Below are positions 26,796 through 39,029 of a DNA stretch of 64,000 nt, piece by piece. The stretch lies in assembly GCA_021613335.1 (NCBI GenBank), contig JAJTWR010000386.1, positions 607,501-671,500 on the forward strand, in the 5' to 3' direction. The notes under the pieces were generated by a model. The model saw only the letters and a program-made list of their open reading frames with translations. It made no database searches and was not told where the DNA came from. How positions within the stretch are numbered: the stretch's first letter is position 1; the number at the start of each line of letters is the position of its first letter. This stretch comes from Whitmania pigra (taxonomy: Eukaryota > Annelida > Clitellata > Hirudinida > Haemopidae). The translations under genes and the position numbers were made by a program.

Positions 26796-29340
26796 TCAAG
26801 AATCTTTCTTGTCATCGTCTTTGCTTTGGAACAGCTTCTCTGCCGACTTGTGAAGCTCTTCGACGCTCCTCAAAGTCCGCTCGTCCAGTTTATTGTCCTT
26901 CCTCAGTTCTTCGATCTTCTTCGCCAGAGTCTCCAGGTTGCCGATCTCCTTCATGGACACTTCACCCGATCCCCTCTTGGCCGCTTGTTGCTTTTAATAT
27001 TAATTATTGATTAGCAATTTTTTTTAAATTAATTTCTCTCTTTAGTAACTCCTTAATTTAATTTAATAGTGATTGATGATTAATTTCGAAATAGGGACTA
27101 GTTCCACAGGCCACAATAGAAGTATTGTTCAAATTCAAAAGATATACGTTTGATTATACAGTGCTGGCTCCATGGTGGTACAAGCTGGGAATCGAACACG
27201 ACACATAGCGACTGTTGCTTCTACCATTGCTTTCAGGAATGCTAACCTCCGAGCAAAATAGCTAAACATTTCTAATAACAACAATAATGCTTAAAAATAT
27301 ATCCTTTTTTTAGTATATCCCTGGTTTACAAGAGTTTTAACAACTGAGAGTTTTAATTGCAAAAACCTGTGACTTGTCTGCCTTCCAAGCGATGAAGTTT
27401 ATGATTTGGAAAAGTGCAGGTATGCTCGGTCCGATGTCGTTTCCTGTTTCGTCTTTTGAATTTTCACTTCCAAATTTTTCTGTTTGAGACATTCATTGTG
27501 AACATAGCTTTAACGCGTGCTACGAGATGCATCGACAATGAAGCGTGAAATCGTTACACGGTCTCAAAAGCATAGAATTTTAAGGATTAACATAAATTAA
27601 GACTATTTTTAAATATTCCTAACAAAATTTGCAAAAAAGGGCACTAAAAACTGTTGGCTTGCGCAATAAAAACATTGTACTTTGGTAAATGGCACCAGCT
27701 GCTAACAGGGTTTCTCTGGGCAGTGTCAAACATCTGTTCCATGCACAACTGCTCTCTCCCATTCCTGAGGTGAATGAATGAATTCATCGTGTTAAATCAA
27801 AATAAAATATAATAAACCGTCTGATGCGTGGTAATTAGTTTGCATAAAAAATACCAGAATTTAATTTCATGAACATGAACATTAAGTTTAAACATCAAGG
27901 CAAGCTGTATTTGGCCCACCTTTTAGATCAAACATCAGCTCCATGATGCTTGGATAGTTGATGATGATGTCGTCGACGTCCTATTAATAAAACCAAATTA
28001 TAAAGTATTATAACGAATAAATGTCAATTGTAAAAGGTTAAGAACTCTCTTCCATTGATAATAAACTAATTAACTACAACTGACAACTGGCCTGGTTAAC
28101 CACATTAAAAATAAATGCTTTGAAATCTTTAAGCTCGACAAGTTAACAGGTATCATAATTTAATAAATATCGAAGAAGAAACTGGACGAGTTATAATATT
28201 TGGAATCATAAAATATCATAAAAACACAAATAAAATTGAAAACACGCTCACAATCGTCAACATCACGAAACCAGCTCTGTGCAGCAGGCCGCCGAGATCT
28301 TGTGCAGATGTGTACGGGGAGATGTGAGGGGAAAAGCCCTGAGTAAATAAAAAGCAATTGCGGGTCTTAAAGACATTTCTTTTATTTTATTGTAAGCATA
28401 ATTCGTAAAAAGTATTTATTAAATAAAATATCATCTAAGATATTTAACATCATCCAAAAACATGAATATGAATAAAGTCATATTGAAATGACTAATAACA
28501 TATTACTAAACCTGATGATGATGACAAAGATAATTCACCTCAAATAAACATAGAATAATCAATAAATGCTCAATTAATTGACCAAGATGAAGAGTTAAGT
28601 AATAATAATAATAACAATAATAATAAAATAACTACCCCCTTCCTTTCCAGTTCAGCCAGGTAGAGGGAAACCCGGAGTTCGTGGAGGGTGTCACCACCGA
28701 ACATGGTGCCGATGAAGCAACCGTCGTTCACCAATATCCTGTTGACCTGTTCGGGGAATGAAGTATGTTTAATCGTTTATTAGAAAATTAGTTATCAATT
28801 AATGTATTATCATTATTAATAATAAATATTAATATTCTTATCAATAAAAGTTATTATATTGTGAATTAGAGTATGCTATGCTAGGCTTACAGATTATTCA
28901 AAGTAGAATTTCAACTTCTTGAGTGCTTTTTAATTTTTTTTTATCAAATTATTGTTACGAACAACTAAATAAAATTAGCAACTTAATCATCATTATTATA
29001 TAAATAATCAACAAACAAATGTAAATTAATTGTAATATTACTAAGTTATTTATCATTGTTATTAATGTTTTTTATATCAATTATAAAAATATTTATAATT
29101 AAATATTTATAATATTTTATATTTATTTATTAATAAATCATGAAAATGATGATCCAAACAATGTCACCTGTTCGATTGTACTGGGTAAGTTGTTGACCCA
29201 ATGAAGACTGTTAAATGAAGACAATGAATACAATTTTCAAACAATATTTTTAAATGTGGCCTGTAATTCAATTTAACATAATAATAATAATAATAATAAC
29301 AATGATGATGATGATGATAATAATAATGGTAACAATAATG

Positions 29341-29372
<32 letters not shown>

Positions 29373-30450
29373 CAAAAGTAGGGCTGAAGATTAATGGATG
29401 TATGGAAAAACAAAACAACACCTAATCAACAACAACAACCTGAGATTGGAGACGACAAGATCAAAAGTGTCGTTCCTGAACGGAATGAATTCCTCGTCGA
29501 CAACGACCGACGACGTTGGAACATCGCTCGACATGACGCTTTTATCCTGGATTAATAAATCGTAGATTGTTAATTTATTAACTGCAACAACACTACTCAT
29601 ATTGGTGTTATCATTGTGTAAAATATATCAAACTTATCGTGTACTTCACATACATTAAGAGAACATATCATATTACATATTAATTTTTAATTTAGAGAAA
29701 TTTTATTGCATCAATTAACCCAACTCAACTCATTAAGGCTTACATAATGAAATTTTTCATTAAATTTATAATATGATATTTATTAAAAAATATTAATTAC
29801 GAATATATTTCCACAAAACATTTCACCGCATTTCTTACCAGCAGCTTCGAAGTGACTTCAGTCTGATGCAGTGATCCGATGGTCTCCCTCAAGAGATTTC
29901 TGCCGACAAATCCCTTTCCAGATCCGAGGTCGAGGACATTGCAGAAGTTTCTAAATGGTGAAGTAAACAAATAAACTCTAACCGAAGCTCCAATCTTAAG
30001 TAATAGCAAAACAATGATGAAGACATGCATTTAAATATAAAATAATAATATAATTAGCAATTACTAACAATATAAGTTTAGTTGAACAACTGACCTCTTA
30101 ATGTCAAATAATCTATCTGCTGTCCTCCAACCAATCTAAATATGAACATGATATAATTACGTCAAAGGGTTCTATTGCTAGCATAATTATTTTGCCATTC
30201 ATGGTAAATGGCAACAAGATTGTAAATAATTGTGTTTTACTTCTTCTTTGATGTAGTCATAAACAGTGTGATCTTCAAGAGAGGCTGCCCTTTCTTTTTG
30301 CGAACGTTTGGTTTTTCTGTCGAAAACATTCATGGGAGAGTTCTGTGAAGAATATCTTAGAGACTCGCATCTTGTAAGATGTTTCGAAGAATTAATTAGG
30401 CGAAAACACGCAAAGCCATTCACTATCCTCAGGCACCTCGCACCGTTCAT
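26796..30450 (-). CDS. NDUFAF5: NDUFAF5, mitochondrial complex I assembly factor
   Basis: Eleven minus-strand exons: 30450-30241, 30135-30095, 29950-29839, 29546-29440, 29207-29168, 28746-28636, 28338-28252, 27980-27920, 27764-27681, 27479-27367 and 26990-26796. All phases agree, giving 386 residues. An Arg-rich presequence precedes the signature [15 protein letters not shown]. The SAM-binding motif is [52 protein letters not shown] and RGSGEVSM follow the human order. NDUFAF5 hydroxylates an arginine of subunit NDUFS7 early in complex I assembly at the matrix face (known). The C-terminal tail runs about 45 residues beyond [14 protein letters not shown] as charged helix ([20 protein letters not shown]), longer than the human protein. 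The start at 30450 is the first ATG in frame. Confidence 0.95.
29278..29372. repeat. (AAT)n/(GAT)n array in NDUFAF5 intron
   Basis: AAT triplets interrupted by a GATGAT block, in the intron between exons 4 and 5. Confidence 0.95.
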
Positions 30451-30721
30451 GTTGACCACAATTGTTTTTAACTAAATTTGGATTTCCACTGAAATCGGGG
30501 ATGTGTTTTTTGAGCTATTAGTTACATTATAATATTAATTTTACAAATAATTATTTAATTAATTATTCTTACCAATTAAAAAATAAATTGTTTTAAATTC
30601 AGTTAGTAAAACAATTTTAATTTCTTTCTGATTTCATGGTTTTAATGCTTATCAACGTGCTAGCGATAATTTAAATTCGTGTGTGTAAATGTAGCGTAGG
30701 ATTAATCACTAATTCTACAAA
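30451..30721. promoter_or_regulatory. Shared divergent promoter region, NDUFAF5 / NOC2L
   Basis: Only 271 bp separate the NDUFAF5 ATG (minus) from the NOC2L ATG (plus), so both 5' UTRs and core promoters must fit here or overlap. The region is AT-rich with no clear TATA box in a standard position. The arrangement is seen directly; promoter function is inferred. Confidence 0.7.
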
Positions 30722-33700
30722 ATGAAAGACAATTCAAAAAAACTAAAGCAGTATGCGTCTGAGGACTTTGCTGAATTTCTGAAGAATGATGAGGGTCGTT
30801 TAATAGATTTCGGCATAAAAACTATCGAAAATGAAGACAAGAATTGCATTAAAGAGGATATTAATTGCCCACCTGCAAAGAAAGCTAAAGTAAATAATAG
30901 ATTGTTATTTAGTAAAAGAATGTAGTTAATGTAAATATATAGCTTTCAGAAGAGAAAATTAAAGCTACAACAGACGTAATTTCATCGTGGTCCAAACTTC
31001 TTCGAGTAAGTGAAGTTTTAAAAAGCTAATTTTTTATTATTTTGGGATATATCAATGATACATGCCCTACCTCTGACGTTATACTTAAGGTGCCACATAA
31101 ATGAATTGTTATTATTATTATTTATTATTTCAGTCTATTATGTCTATTATCAAACATTACTCTCTTTTTTTGATAAACGGTAATTAAAGAAGGATTTTCA
31201 CTAGTAATTGCAAATATTAAGGAGATTGATCTTTCAGGAAAATTTCCCTGGAGGATTGGAAGAACTGACATGTGGTTTAAAAGCAAGCATTGCTTTTGCT
31301 GAGGCATCAACCATTGTTGAACCCATGAAGTATGAAGTGTCAGATATTGAAAGTAATGTAATTTTTAGTTATTGTTACAAAATTTTATTTTAATAGGCAA
31401 CTTTATCCATTCTAATTTTATTAACTAATATGCAGATAATATAATTAATATTAAGTCACAAAGTTTTATTAAAACCTGGCACTGTTGACTTTTATAAAAA
31501 TACTATGAACATGAATCATCATCCATTTAAGCAGTGCTATAAATCCCAACATCTGATCCATAATTAATAATTACAAAATAAACAACAACAGTTAATAATA
31601 ACAACTAACATAATTAACCCCTATTTACAGCTCACAGATCCATCATCAACACATGCACAGTGGAAATGGTCCCCTTGCTGAGAAAGTACCTTTCACTCCA
31701 GGGTCCCAAGTCCAAGAATTCATCACCTTCCAGTAGTCACAGGTGGAAGAATGTTCAGCCAATCATGGAAGAGTATTTGGCGTCTGCCCTAAAGGTTACA
31801 TTTGATTTCTAATCTTTTCAAGTTAATATTGGTAATGTGTGTTTGCATATTTTTTAAAAATTAATTGAATTATATTTTTTCTTGCACTTTACTTTTATAT
31901 TTAATTGTTACATAACCTCCAATTGTAGTTGATGAACTGAATCTTTATTTATTGATTGATAAAATTTTGTTTACAATGACATCTTTATTTATGTTAGACT
32001 TTATTTTCTTTTAAACATTTTTAAACATTCATTACTATTTACTTTATATTATAAATATTTACATCTGATATTATTTACTTTTGGCATTATTTAAAAACAG
32101 CTCCTCGATGGAAAGGCAGATGCGACCACATTAGAGATGAGCCTCAAGCATCTGATCGACTTGCCTCAATTCTTTCTGTGCTTCCCAAAGATCGCAACTC
32201 CGTTCATCGAGGTTATTTAAACTTTCTCAGTTTTAAAATAATAATTAAAAATATAAAATAATAATTTAAAAGAAAATATTTGTTTGTAAAAGCTTAAAGT
32301 AGTGTCAACAGTAATGAATGTTGTTTATTCTCCAGCAACTTGTGGTCTTATGGAGCGAATCTAATGAAGTGTTACAGTGTCTGACCAATCAGTGCCTGTC
32401 TGCCCTCATTCTCTCAGCCAATGAAATTGTGACTAAGTTCACTCTCAGGGTCAGTGAGAATGCCCTTGCGTATTTAAATAAATACATATTTTATAAAAAA
32501 AATATATATCTTAGAAATAAATAAATATGTCAACTAAATATTTATACATAATATTTACATGAAAATTTCAATGAGAACAAATTCTTTTCCTATAAAATAT
32601 TAATTTCTTATATCATCACATCTTCCTCCAGAAAGTGTACTTGGCGTTCATGCTCGTCTGCAAAAACACGTCAGCAGCGACGATGTTGTCTGTCACCTCG
32701 ATGAGGAAACAACTGGTCGAGATGCTTTGTTTGAAGCCTAAATCCGCTCAAGCGTTCATCGCTGCTTATCTCCAACAGATGAGGAAGTGCGTTGACTCAG
32801 TTGAAAAGAAAAAGGTGGGTAGATGTTATTGGTGCATAATTAATTCTATTTTTATCATTATTATTATTTTATAATTGTTAATATTACATTAGTATTTTTT
32901 TTTATGTGTTTAGTTAGCATTGATTTATTTATAACTATTTATCATAATTAAACCTGGTTTTATTAATTTAAAAAAGAAATTTTTTTGATCACCTAAAAAT
33001 AGAATACAATTGTCATCAAGTTGAAATTAATCTTAAATCTCGACCAACCGTCCCTACGCAGATGGTTCCAAAAGTTGTCTGCTGGCAGTTCTTTCAATCA
33101 CTGAGCTTGTGGGTGGAGGTGATTGGGTTTAAAAATGGAGACGAACAACTGAAGGAATTAAAGAGGCCTCTCTGTAATCTCATCCTCACAATTGTTGGGT
33201 ACGTCGAGATTCTTCGTTGTCGGTTTATTACGATTTGTTACGAAGTTATGTTTTTTTTTGTACGTATAATTTATTAACAAGTTAAGAATTACATAGGGCA
33301 TCGAGGGACAGTTAAGTTATTTATTTGTTTACTTTATATCAGGTCGAATGTGTCGCCAGTGCACGCTCCTATGAGGCTGTCTTGTGTCAGACTTCTGCTC
33401 GACTTGTCGAGGAAAACCGGTCTGTTTGTCCCAGCTCTACTTTCTGTGATCCTTGAGGTACAAAATCCATTCGTGGACTTTGATATGAACACAAATTGAT
33501 TATTATTTGTAAAGTTTTAAAAGAATTTGACCAATCGTTTTCAGGCATTCCTTGCTGCGGAATCCTATTTCCTACGTGCAACTAGTCTTGAATTGAATTA
33601 AATTTGTTAAAAAATAAGTTTTTGGTTTTGTGTTTTTAACGATTTATTACCTGCAGCCACTCAGATGGAGGATGTTTGAAGAAGAACCTGAAAATTCCAG

Positions 33701-34931
33701 CATGAAGTCGTTCCTTTACTCTTTCCGGCTGCACTTGACCAATTCAGAACTCCAAGAAAAACTTCTCGTGGTTGGTTTAAGAATGAATAATTAACTATTT
33801 TTTTGCATATTTTTTATTTTCAAAAATGAAATGCCTTATTTTCCAAAATTATTCAGTTGTCATAGAATGATCCTAGTTTGTGTTGAATGTGAATCATGTC
33901 TCCATACCCTCATAAAATCTGATTATTAGCTTTGTTAAAACTTTTTTATGATGTTAAGATAAATACCTGAGTAAAACTTTTAAAACCGTTAAACTTCTAT
34001 TGCTGCTCAATATTTCTTCACTTAATCAGTTAAGATAACTAAGATATTATGAACACGTTTTTATTTTTTAGGAGAAACTTTAAATGAAGTCTTGGAGCTT
34101 CTGCTCGATTACTCCAACTTGCACTCAAAGTCTGTGGCCTTTCCTGAGCTGATGAACGAACTTTTCAAGAGCTTCAAATCCTTCAAAGAGTCTTGCATCT
34201 TTCCAGGCCATACAAAGAAGTTAGAACAGGTTGTCAACAAAATCAAAGCTGTTTCTGACAAGGTCGAGAAGAAGAGAAAGGCTGATGCTCTCGACCTGAA
34301 AGATAAAGTTGCCCTGGTTAGCTTTAGATGCTTTGTGACTTTGGATGTTGCTTATGTTAGAGATGGGTTAGATTCTTAGGCAAGAGATGTGTGTTATCAC
34401 TAAATTATGCCTTATGGCTGGCGATACACTGGACAACCTAGCTGTAGATTGTCTTGAATTTGTTTAAATCTGCTACAATGCTGACCGAATGGAATGTAAT
34501 TCGAGGCTAAAAACTTCAATAAATTCAATTGCAGAACGTGTGGGAAAATGAGCTCAAAGATGAAAAGAACGAATTGAAGAAGCTTTACGACAACTTGATG
34601 AAAGAAAAATGCAAGAAACAAGAACTCGCCTTGAAGAATGAGATGGTTGGATTGATTCTTAAGTAACTGAAGTCCATCATTTCATTGTTTCTCAAAATAT
34701 CTAATTTCCCTTCCAATGATTACAACTTTAAACTTCACTCTATCAGTATATATTTTTTTATAGGCTTTATTTAAAAAGGGAGCAAATTTAGTAGGGAAGA
34801 TATTTTTAATGTCTCAAAATGACAGTGAAGATTCTGAAGAAGATATGGATTTCGACGACGAGGAAGAGAACGAAGATGAGGAATTATTTTTTGAAGATGA
34901 TGAAGAACCAATTGCCTTTGAGGATGAATGA
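30722..34931 (+). CDS. NOC2L: NOC2L, nucleolar complex protein 2 family
   Basis: Thirteen exons: 30722-30889, 30955-31005, 31238-31352, 31631-31794, 32101-32211, 32336-32449, 32632-32814, 33062-33198, 33343-33457, 33657-33774, 34072-34316, 34535-34645 and 34764-34931, giving 599 residues. It starts in a basic, charged N-terminus, has the Noc2 core (VPLLRKYLSL; LRKVYLAFMLVCKNTS; WQFFQSLSLWVEVIG; SPVHAPMRLSCVRLLLDLSR; FPLR-type VVGETLNEVLELLLDY; FPELMNELFKSFKSF) and ends in an acidic tail. Noc2 family proteins help export pre-60S ribosomal particles, and the vertebrate form also inhibits histone acetyltransferases (known). Two junctions are inferred: exon 2 needs the third of three nearby AGs to stay in frame, and exon 10 ends at GTTG. 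It is shorter than human NOC2L (749 residues), mainly at both ends. Confidence 0.92.
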
Positions 34932-35034
34932 GCAAGCACGATTGACTGGCTCTTGTTAATCAGTAAATATTACAGGATCTTTGCTGCCCCAAAAATGAAG
35001 CCTGCTTTTTTCAATTCACTCATTCATATTTTTT

Positions 35035-35660
35035 TTTTTATTTGAAAAAAATCAGCACGGGCCAACGGCCCCTCGCTGAAACCGAAAACAAAACAAAAAC
35101 CAGTGCACCAACCCCTCAATCTAAATTGTAAATTCTATTAACAAAAAAACCGTCCAAGTTTCTCTTAAACTCCTCCACATCCCTTGACATCACAACCTCC
35201 TGTGGCAAACTATTCCATTCCTGGACCACTCTGTTGCAAAAATAAAACTTTCTGCAATCTTTGTGGGTCAGTCTTGTCATCAGTTTTCTTTCATGTCCTC
35301 TGGTCTTGGAATATGGGCAGACAGAAAGGGAAGGACAAACTAAATCTCTCGTTCCACTTGTCAACAACTTGAACAACAAAATCAAATCAGCTCTTTTTCT
35401 TCTGTAATACAAACTTGGCAATTTCAGTTTCTCTAGTCTCGATTGGTAAGTAAGGTTCCTACAGGATTGTCTTAATCTTGTAGCTCTTCTTTGTACACCT
35501 TCAATCGCATCAATCAATCCCTGTCTATAAGGGCTCCACACCTGTACTCCATACTCCAACTGAGAGCTCACCAAAGACTTATACAAACCCACGAAAGCAA
35601 AATCCGACAGATATCTATAATTTCTTGCTATGATACCCAACATCATATTTGCTTTCTTAA
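35035..35660 (-). mobile_element. 5'-truncated non-LTR retrotransposon (LINE) 3' end
   Basis: A minus-strand frame (35646-35116) ends the LINE reverse-transcriptase ORF: LYKSLVSSQLEYGVQVWSPY, VQRRATRL, LPSLYYRRKRADLILLFKLL, CNRVVQEWNSLPQEVV. This is the C-terminal thumb region typical of CR1/Jockey-like elements. A short 3' UTR with a GGCC-rich hairpin (GGGGCCGTTGGCCC) and the end TCAAATAAAAAAAAA follows at 35093-35033. The 5' break is near 35,660. No clear target-site duplication was found. Confidence 0.9.
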
Positions 35661-35841
35661 CGCTATCTTAAAATATTTTGTTCACTATCTGAGTGAAAAA
35701 AGCTTTTTATTTTAGTCTGTTAAGATTGTTTGCAGTTAGGTATATATCATGGATCATTCACTTCTTAAACACATCCTATCTTGCATCTGAATGTGCCAAT
35801 CAAATTTTTAGAGCCATATGACAATTTATTCAAATGAGAAT

Positions 35842-36646
35842 TCAGCACTCTTCATGACGCTTATTGCGGAACCACCTTGACACTATTTCAAATGTAGTTC
35901 CTAAATACGAAGCCAATCTCTCCCTCTTGGATGGTGTGGGTCTTGGGTTTGACCTAAAATGTAACTCCAGTTCATGATTCTGAGAGTCTGTCGTGTGGCC
36001 CTGTAGATTTACAATTATTAAAATTACAAGGTTGTATTAAAAAAATGTGGGTTAAATCAGTAAACATTGCATTAACAATCTCACATAGATAAATGTCATC
36101 TAAAGTTTCATCTTGACAATGTTGAACTGAGAGTAATTGAGAGTGAACATTGATAGTGGCTGTAGACAAGGTTGATATTTGTGGTACTTGAGTATTTGTG
36201 GTACTAGGAAGCACTTCAATAGGCAAGAATTTGGCATCAGATTCTTTGGCATCACTATCTTTGACATCCTTCTCACTAATACCATCTGGTTTAGATTCAC
36301 TGCTTGGACTTATGCTAAGTTTTTTTAGCTGATGAGACAGAGCTGGAATTTCTTTACCAGTGCTTTCCTTGCCATCACTTTCCTTGTCAACACTGTCACT
36401 AATAGCAGCTGATTGAGCAGGAATGCTGTAATCTTTAGTCAATTTCGGAATTTTTGACTGAAGAAGCGCAGCTGGAATTTCTTTATCATCTTTTTTACCA
36501 GTGCTTTCCTTGCCATCACTTTCCTTGTCAACACTGTCACTAATAGCAGGTGATTGAGCAGGAATGCTGTAATCTTTTGTCAATTTCGGAATTTTTGACT
36601 GAAGAAGCTCAGCTGGAATTTCTTTATCACCTTTTTTTTGAGACAT
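35842..36646 (-). pseudogene. Homeodomain repeat-protein, unit A (frameshifted)
   Basis: ATG at 36646 opens MSQKKGDKEIPAELLQSKIP, then two copies of a ~45-residue repeat (KDYSIPAQS / DSVDKESDGKESTGK) and a Ser/Thr-rich linker. A likely 84-bp intron (36084-36001, GTGAGA...CTACAG) precedes the homeodomain exon. That exon carries HELELHFRSNPRPTPSKRER, LASYLGTTFE and VSRWFRNKRHEE, with the invariant WFxNxR of recognition helix 3. Compared with unit B, 8 bp are missing at about 35980, so the frame is lost before the homeodomain. A polyadenylation signal (AATAAA) follows the stop. It has an intact start and a broken end. Family unknown beyond homeodomain. Confidence 0.75.
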
Positions 36647-37094
36647 ATGTCTATGTTTATATTTTGTTCGATTAGAGATCTTTGTTAGGCGTGGGTTTTG
36701 GTGGTCGCCATCTTGTGTTCTGAACATATTGATTAACTGTTATTGACATTGGGTTTAAACTGTTAATAATTGAAATTACGAAAACATTACATTTTTTACC
36801 AGTGCTTTCCTTGCCATCACTTTCCTTGTCAACACTGTCACTAATAGCAGCTGATTGAGCAGGAATGCTGTAATCTTTTGTCAATTAGAGCCATATGACA
36901 AGTATTTTGTATTTCACTCTTCAGCAATATTCACAGTGTTGACGCATAACAACATTCGAGTTGTTTTTAACGAACACCAGTCGATGGTTTTATAGTTAGT
37001 AGCCAATTTACAGAACAAACATTTTAATTTTTTAATATCACTGGATCACTCTAGTCCTAGAAACTATAGGAGTTCAATTTATTCAAATGAGAAT

Positions 37095-37908
37095 TCAGCG
37101 CTCTTCATGACGCTTATTGCGGAACCACCTTGACACTATTTCAAATGTAGTTCGAACTAAATATGAAGCCAGTCTCTCCCTCTTGGATGATGTGGGTCTT
37201 GGGTTTGACCTAAAATGTAACTCCAGTTCATGATTCTGGGAGTCTGAGAGTCTGTCGTGTGGCCCTGTAGATTTACAATTATTAAAATTACAAGGTTGTA
37301 TTAAAAAAATGTGGGTTAAATCAGTAAACATTGCATTAACAATCTCACATAGATAAATGTCATCTAAAGTTTCATCTTGACAATGTTGAACTGAGAGTAA
37401 TTGAGAGTGAACATTGAGAGTGGCTGTAGACAAGGTTGATATTTGTGGTACTTGAGTATTTGTGGTACTAGGAAGCACTTCAATAGGCAAGAATTTGGCA
37501 TCAGATTCTTTGGCATCACTATCTTTGACATCCTTCTCACTAATACCATCTGGTTTAGATTCACTGCTTGGACTTATGCTAAGTTTTTTTAGCTGATGAG
37601 ACAGAGCAGGAATTTCTTTACCAGTGCTTTCCTTGCCATCACTTTCCTTGTCAACACTGTCACTAATAGCAGCTGATTGAGCAGGAATGCTGTAATCTTT
37701 AGTCAATTTCGGAATTTTTGACTGAAGAAGCGCAGCTGGAATTTCTTTATCATCTTTTTTACCAGTGCTTTCCTTGCCATCACTTTCCTTGTCAACACTG
37801 TCACTAATAGCAGGTGATTGAGCAGGAATGCTGTAATCTTTTGTCAATTTCGGAATTTTTGACTGAAGAAGCTCAGCTGGAATTTCTTTATCACCTTTTT
37901 TGAGACAT
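37095..37908 (-). CDS. Homeodomain repeat-protein, unit B (best homeodomain)
   Basis: The frame from about 37847 to the stop at 37095 is open through two internal 45-residue repeats, the linker, the 84-bp in-frame intron (37348-37265) and a complete homeodomain helix 1-3 (SQNHELELHF, SKRERLASYL, IVSRWFRNKRHEER). One difference in the helix 2-3 turn replaces Gly with Val-Arg relative to unit A. The upstream ATG (37908) is out of frame because the A-run after it is two bases shorter than in unit A, so the start is uncertain. AATAAA follows the stop. Function is unknown; a homeodomain implies DNA binding (inference). Confidence 0.6.
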
Positions 37909-38358
37909 ATGTCTATGTTTATATTTTGTTCGATTAGAGATCTTTGTTAGGCGTGGGTTTTGGTGGTCGCCATTTTGTGTTCTGAACTGTATTGATTAAC
38001 TGTTATTGACATTGGGTTTAAACTGTTAATAATTGAAATTACGAAAACATTACATTTTTTACCAGTGCTTTCCTTGCCATCACTTTCCTTGTCAACACTG
38101 TCACTAATAGCAGCTGATTGAGCAGGAATGCTGTAATCTTTTGTCAATTAGAGCCATATGACAAGTATTTTGTATTTCACTCTTCAGCAATATTCACAGT
38201 GTTGACGCATAACAACATTCGAGTTGTTTTTAACGAACACCAGTCGATGGTTTTATAGTTAGTAGCCAATTTACAGAACAAACATTTTAATTTTTTAATA
38301 TCACTGGATCACTCTAATCCTAGAAACTATTAGGAGTTCAATTTATTCAAATGAGAAT

Positions 38359-39029
38359 TCAGCGCTCTTCATGACGCTTATTGCGGAACCACCTTGACAC
38401 TATTTCAAATGTAGTTCCTAAATACGAAGCCAGTCTCTCCCTCTTGGATGGATGTGGGTCTTGGGTTTGACCTAAAATGTAACTCCAGTTCATGATTCTG
38501 GGAGTCTGAGAGTCTGTCGTGTGGCCCTGTAGATTTACAATTATTAAAATTACAAGGTTGTATTAAAAAAATGTGGGTTAAATCAGTAAACATTGCATTA
38601 ACAATCTCACATAGATAAATGTCATCTAAAGTTTCATCTTGACAATGTTGAACTGAGAGTAATTGAGAGTGAACATTGATAGTGGCTGTAGACAAGGTTG
38701 ATATTGTGTGGACTTGAGTATTTGTGGTACTAGGAAGCACTTCAATAGGCAAGAATTTGGCATCAGATTCTTTGGCATCACTATCTTTGACATCCTTCTC
38801 ACTAATACCATCTGGTTTAGATTCACTGCTTGGACTTATGCTAAGTTTTTTTAGCTGATGAGACAGAGCTGGAATTTCTTTACCAGTGCTTTCCTTGCCA
38901 TCACTTTCCTTGTCAACACTGTCACTAATAGCAGCTGATTGAGCAGGAATGCTGTAATCTTTTGTCAATTTCGGAATTTTTGACTGAAGAAGCTCAGCTG
39001 GAATTTCTTTATCATCTTTTTTGTGACAT
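38359..39029 (-). pseudogene. Homeodomain repeat-protein, unit C (frameshifted)
   Basis: Third tandem unit. It has only one 45-residue repeat before the linker. A one-base insertion near 38450 (ACATCCATCC instead of ACACCATCC) throws the homeodomain out of frame. The start ATG at 39029 is also out of frame because of a short A-run, as in unit B. The intron and AATAAA are conserved. Confidence 0.7.

Noticed and set aside
37947..38147. Separate gene starting MTKDYSIPAQS
   Set aside because: The start codon is TTG; this is a detached partial copy of the 45-residue repeat in the homeodomain unit.
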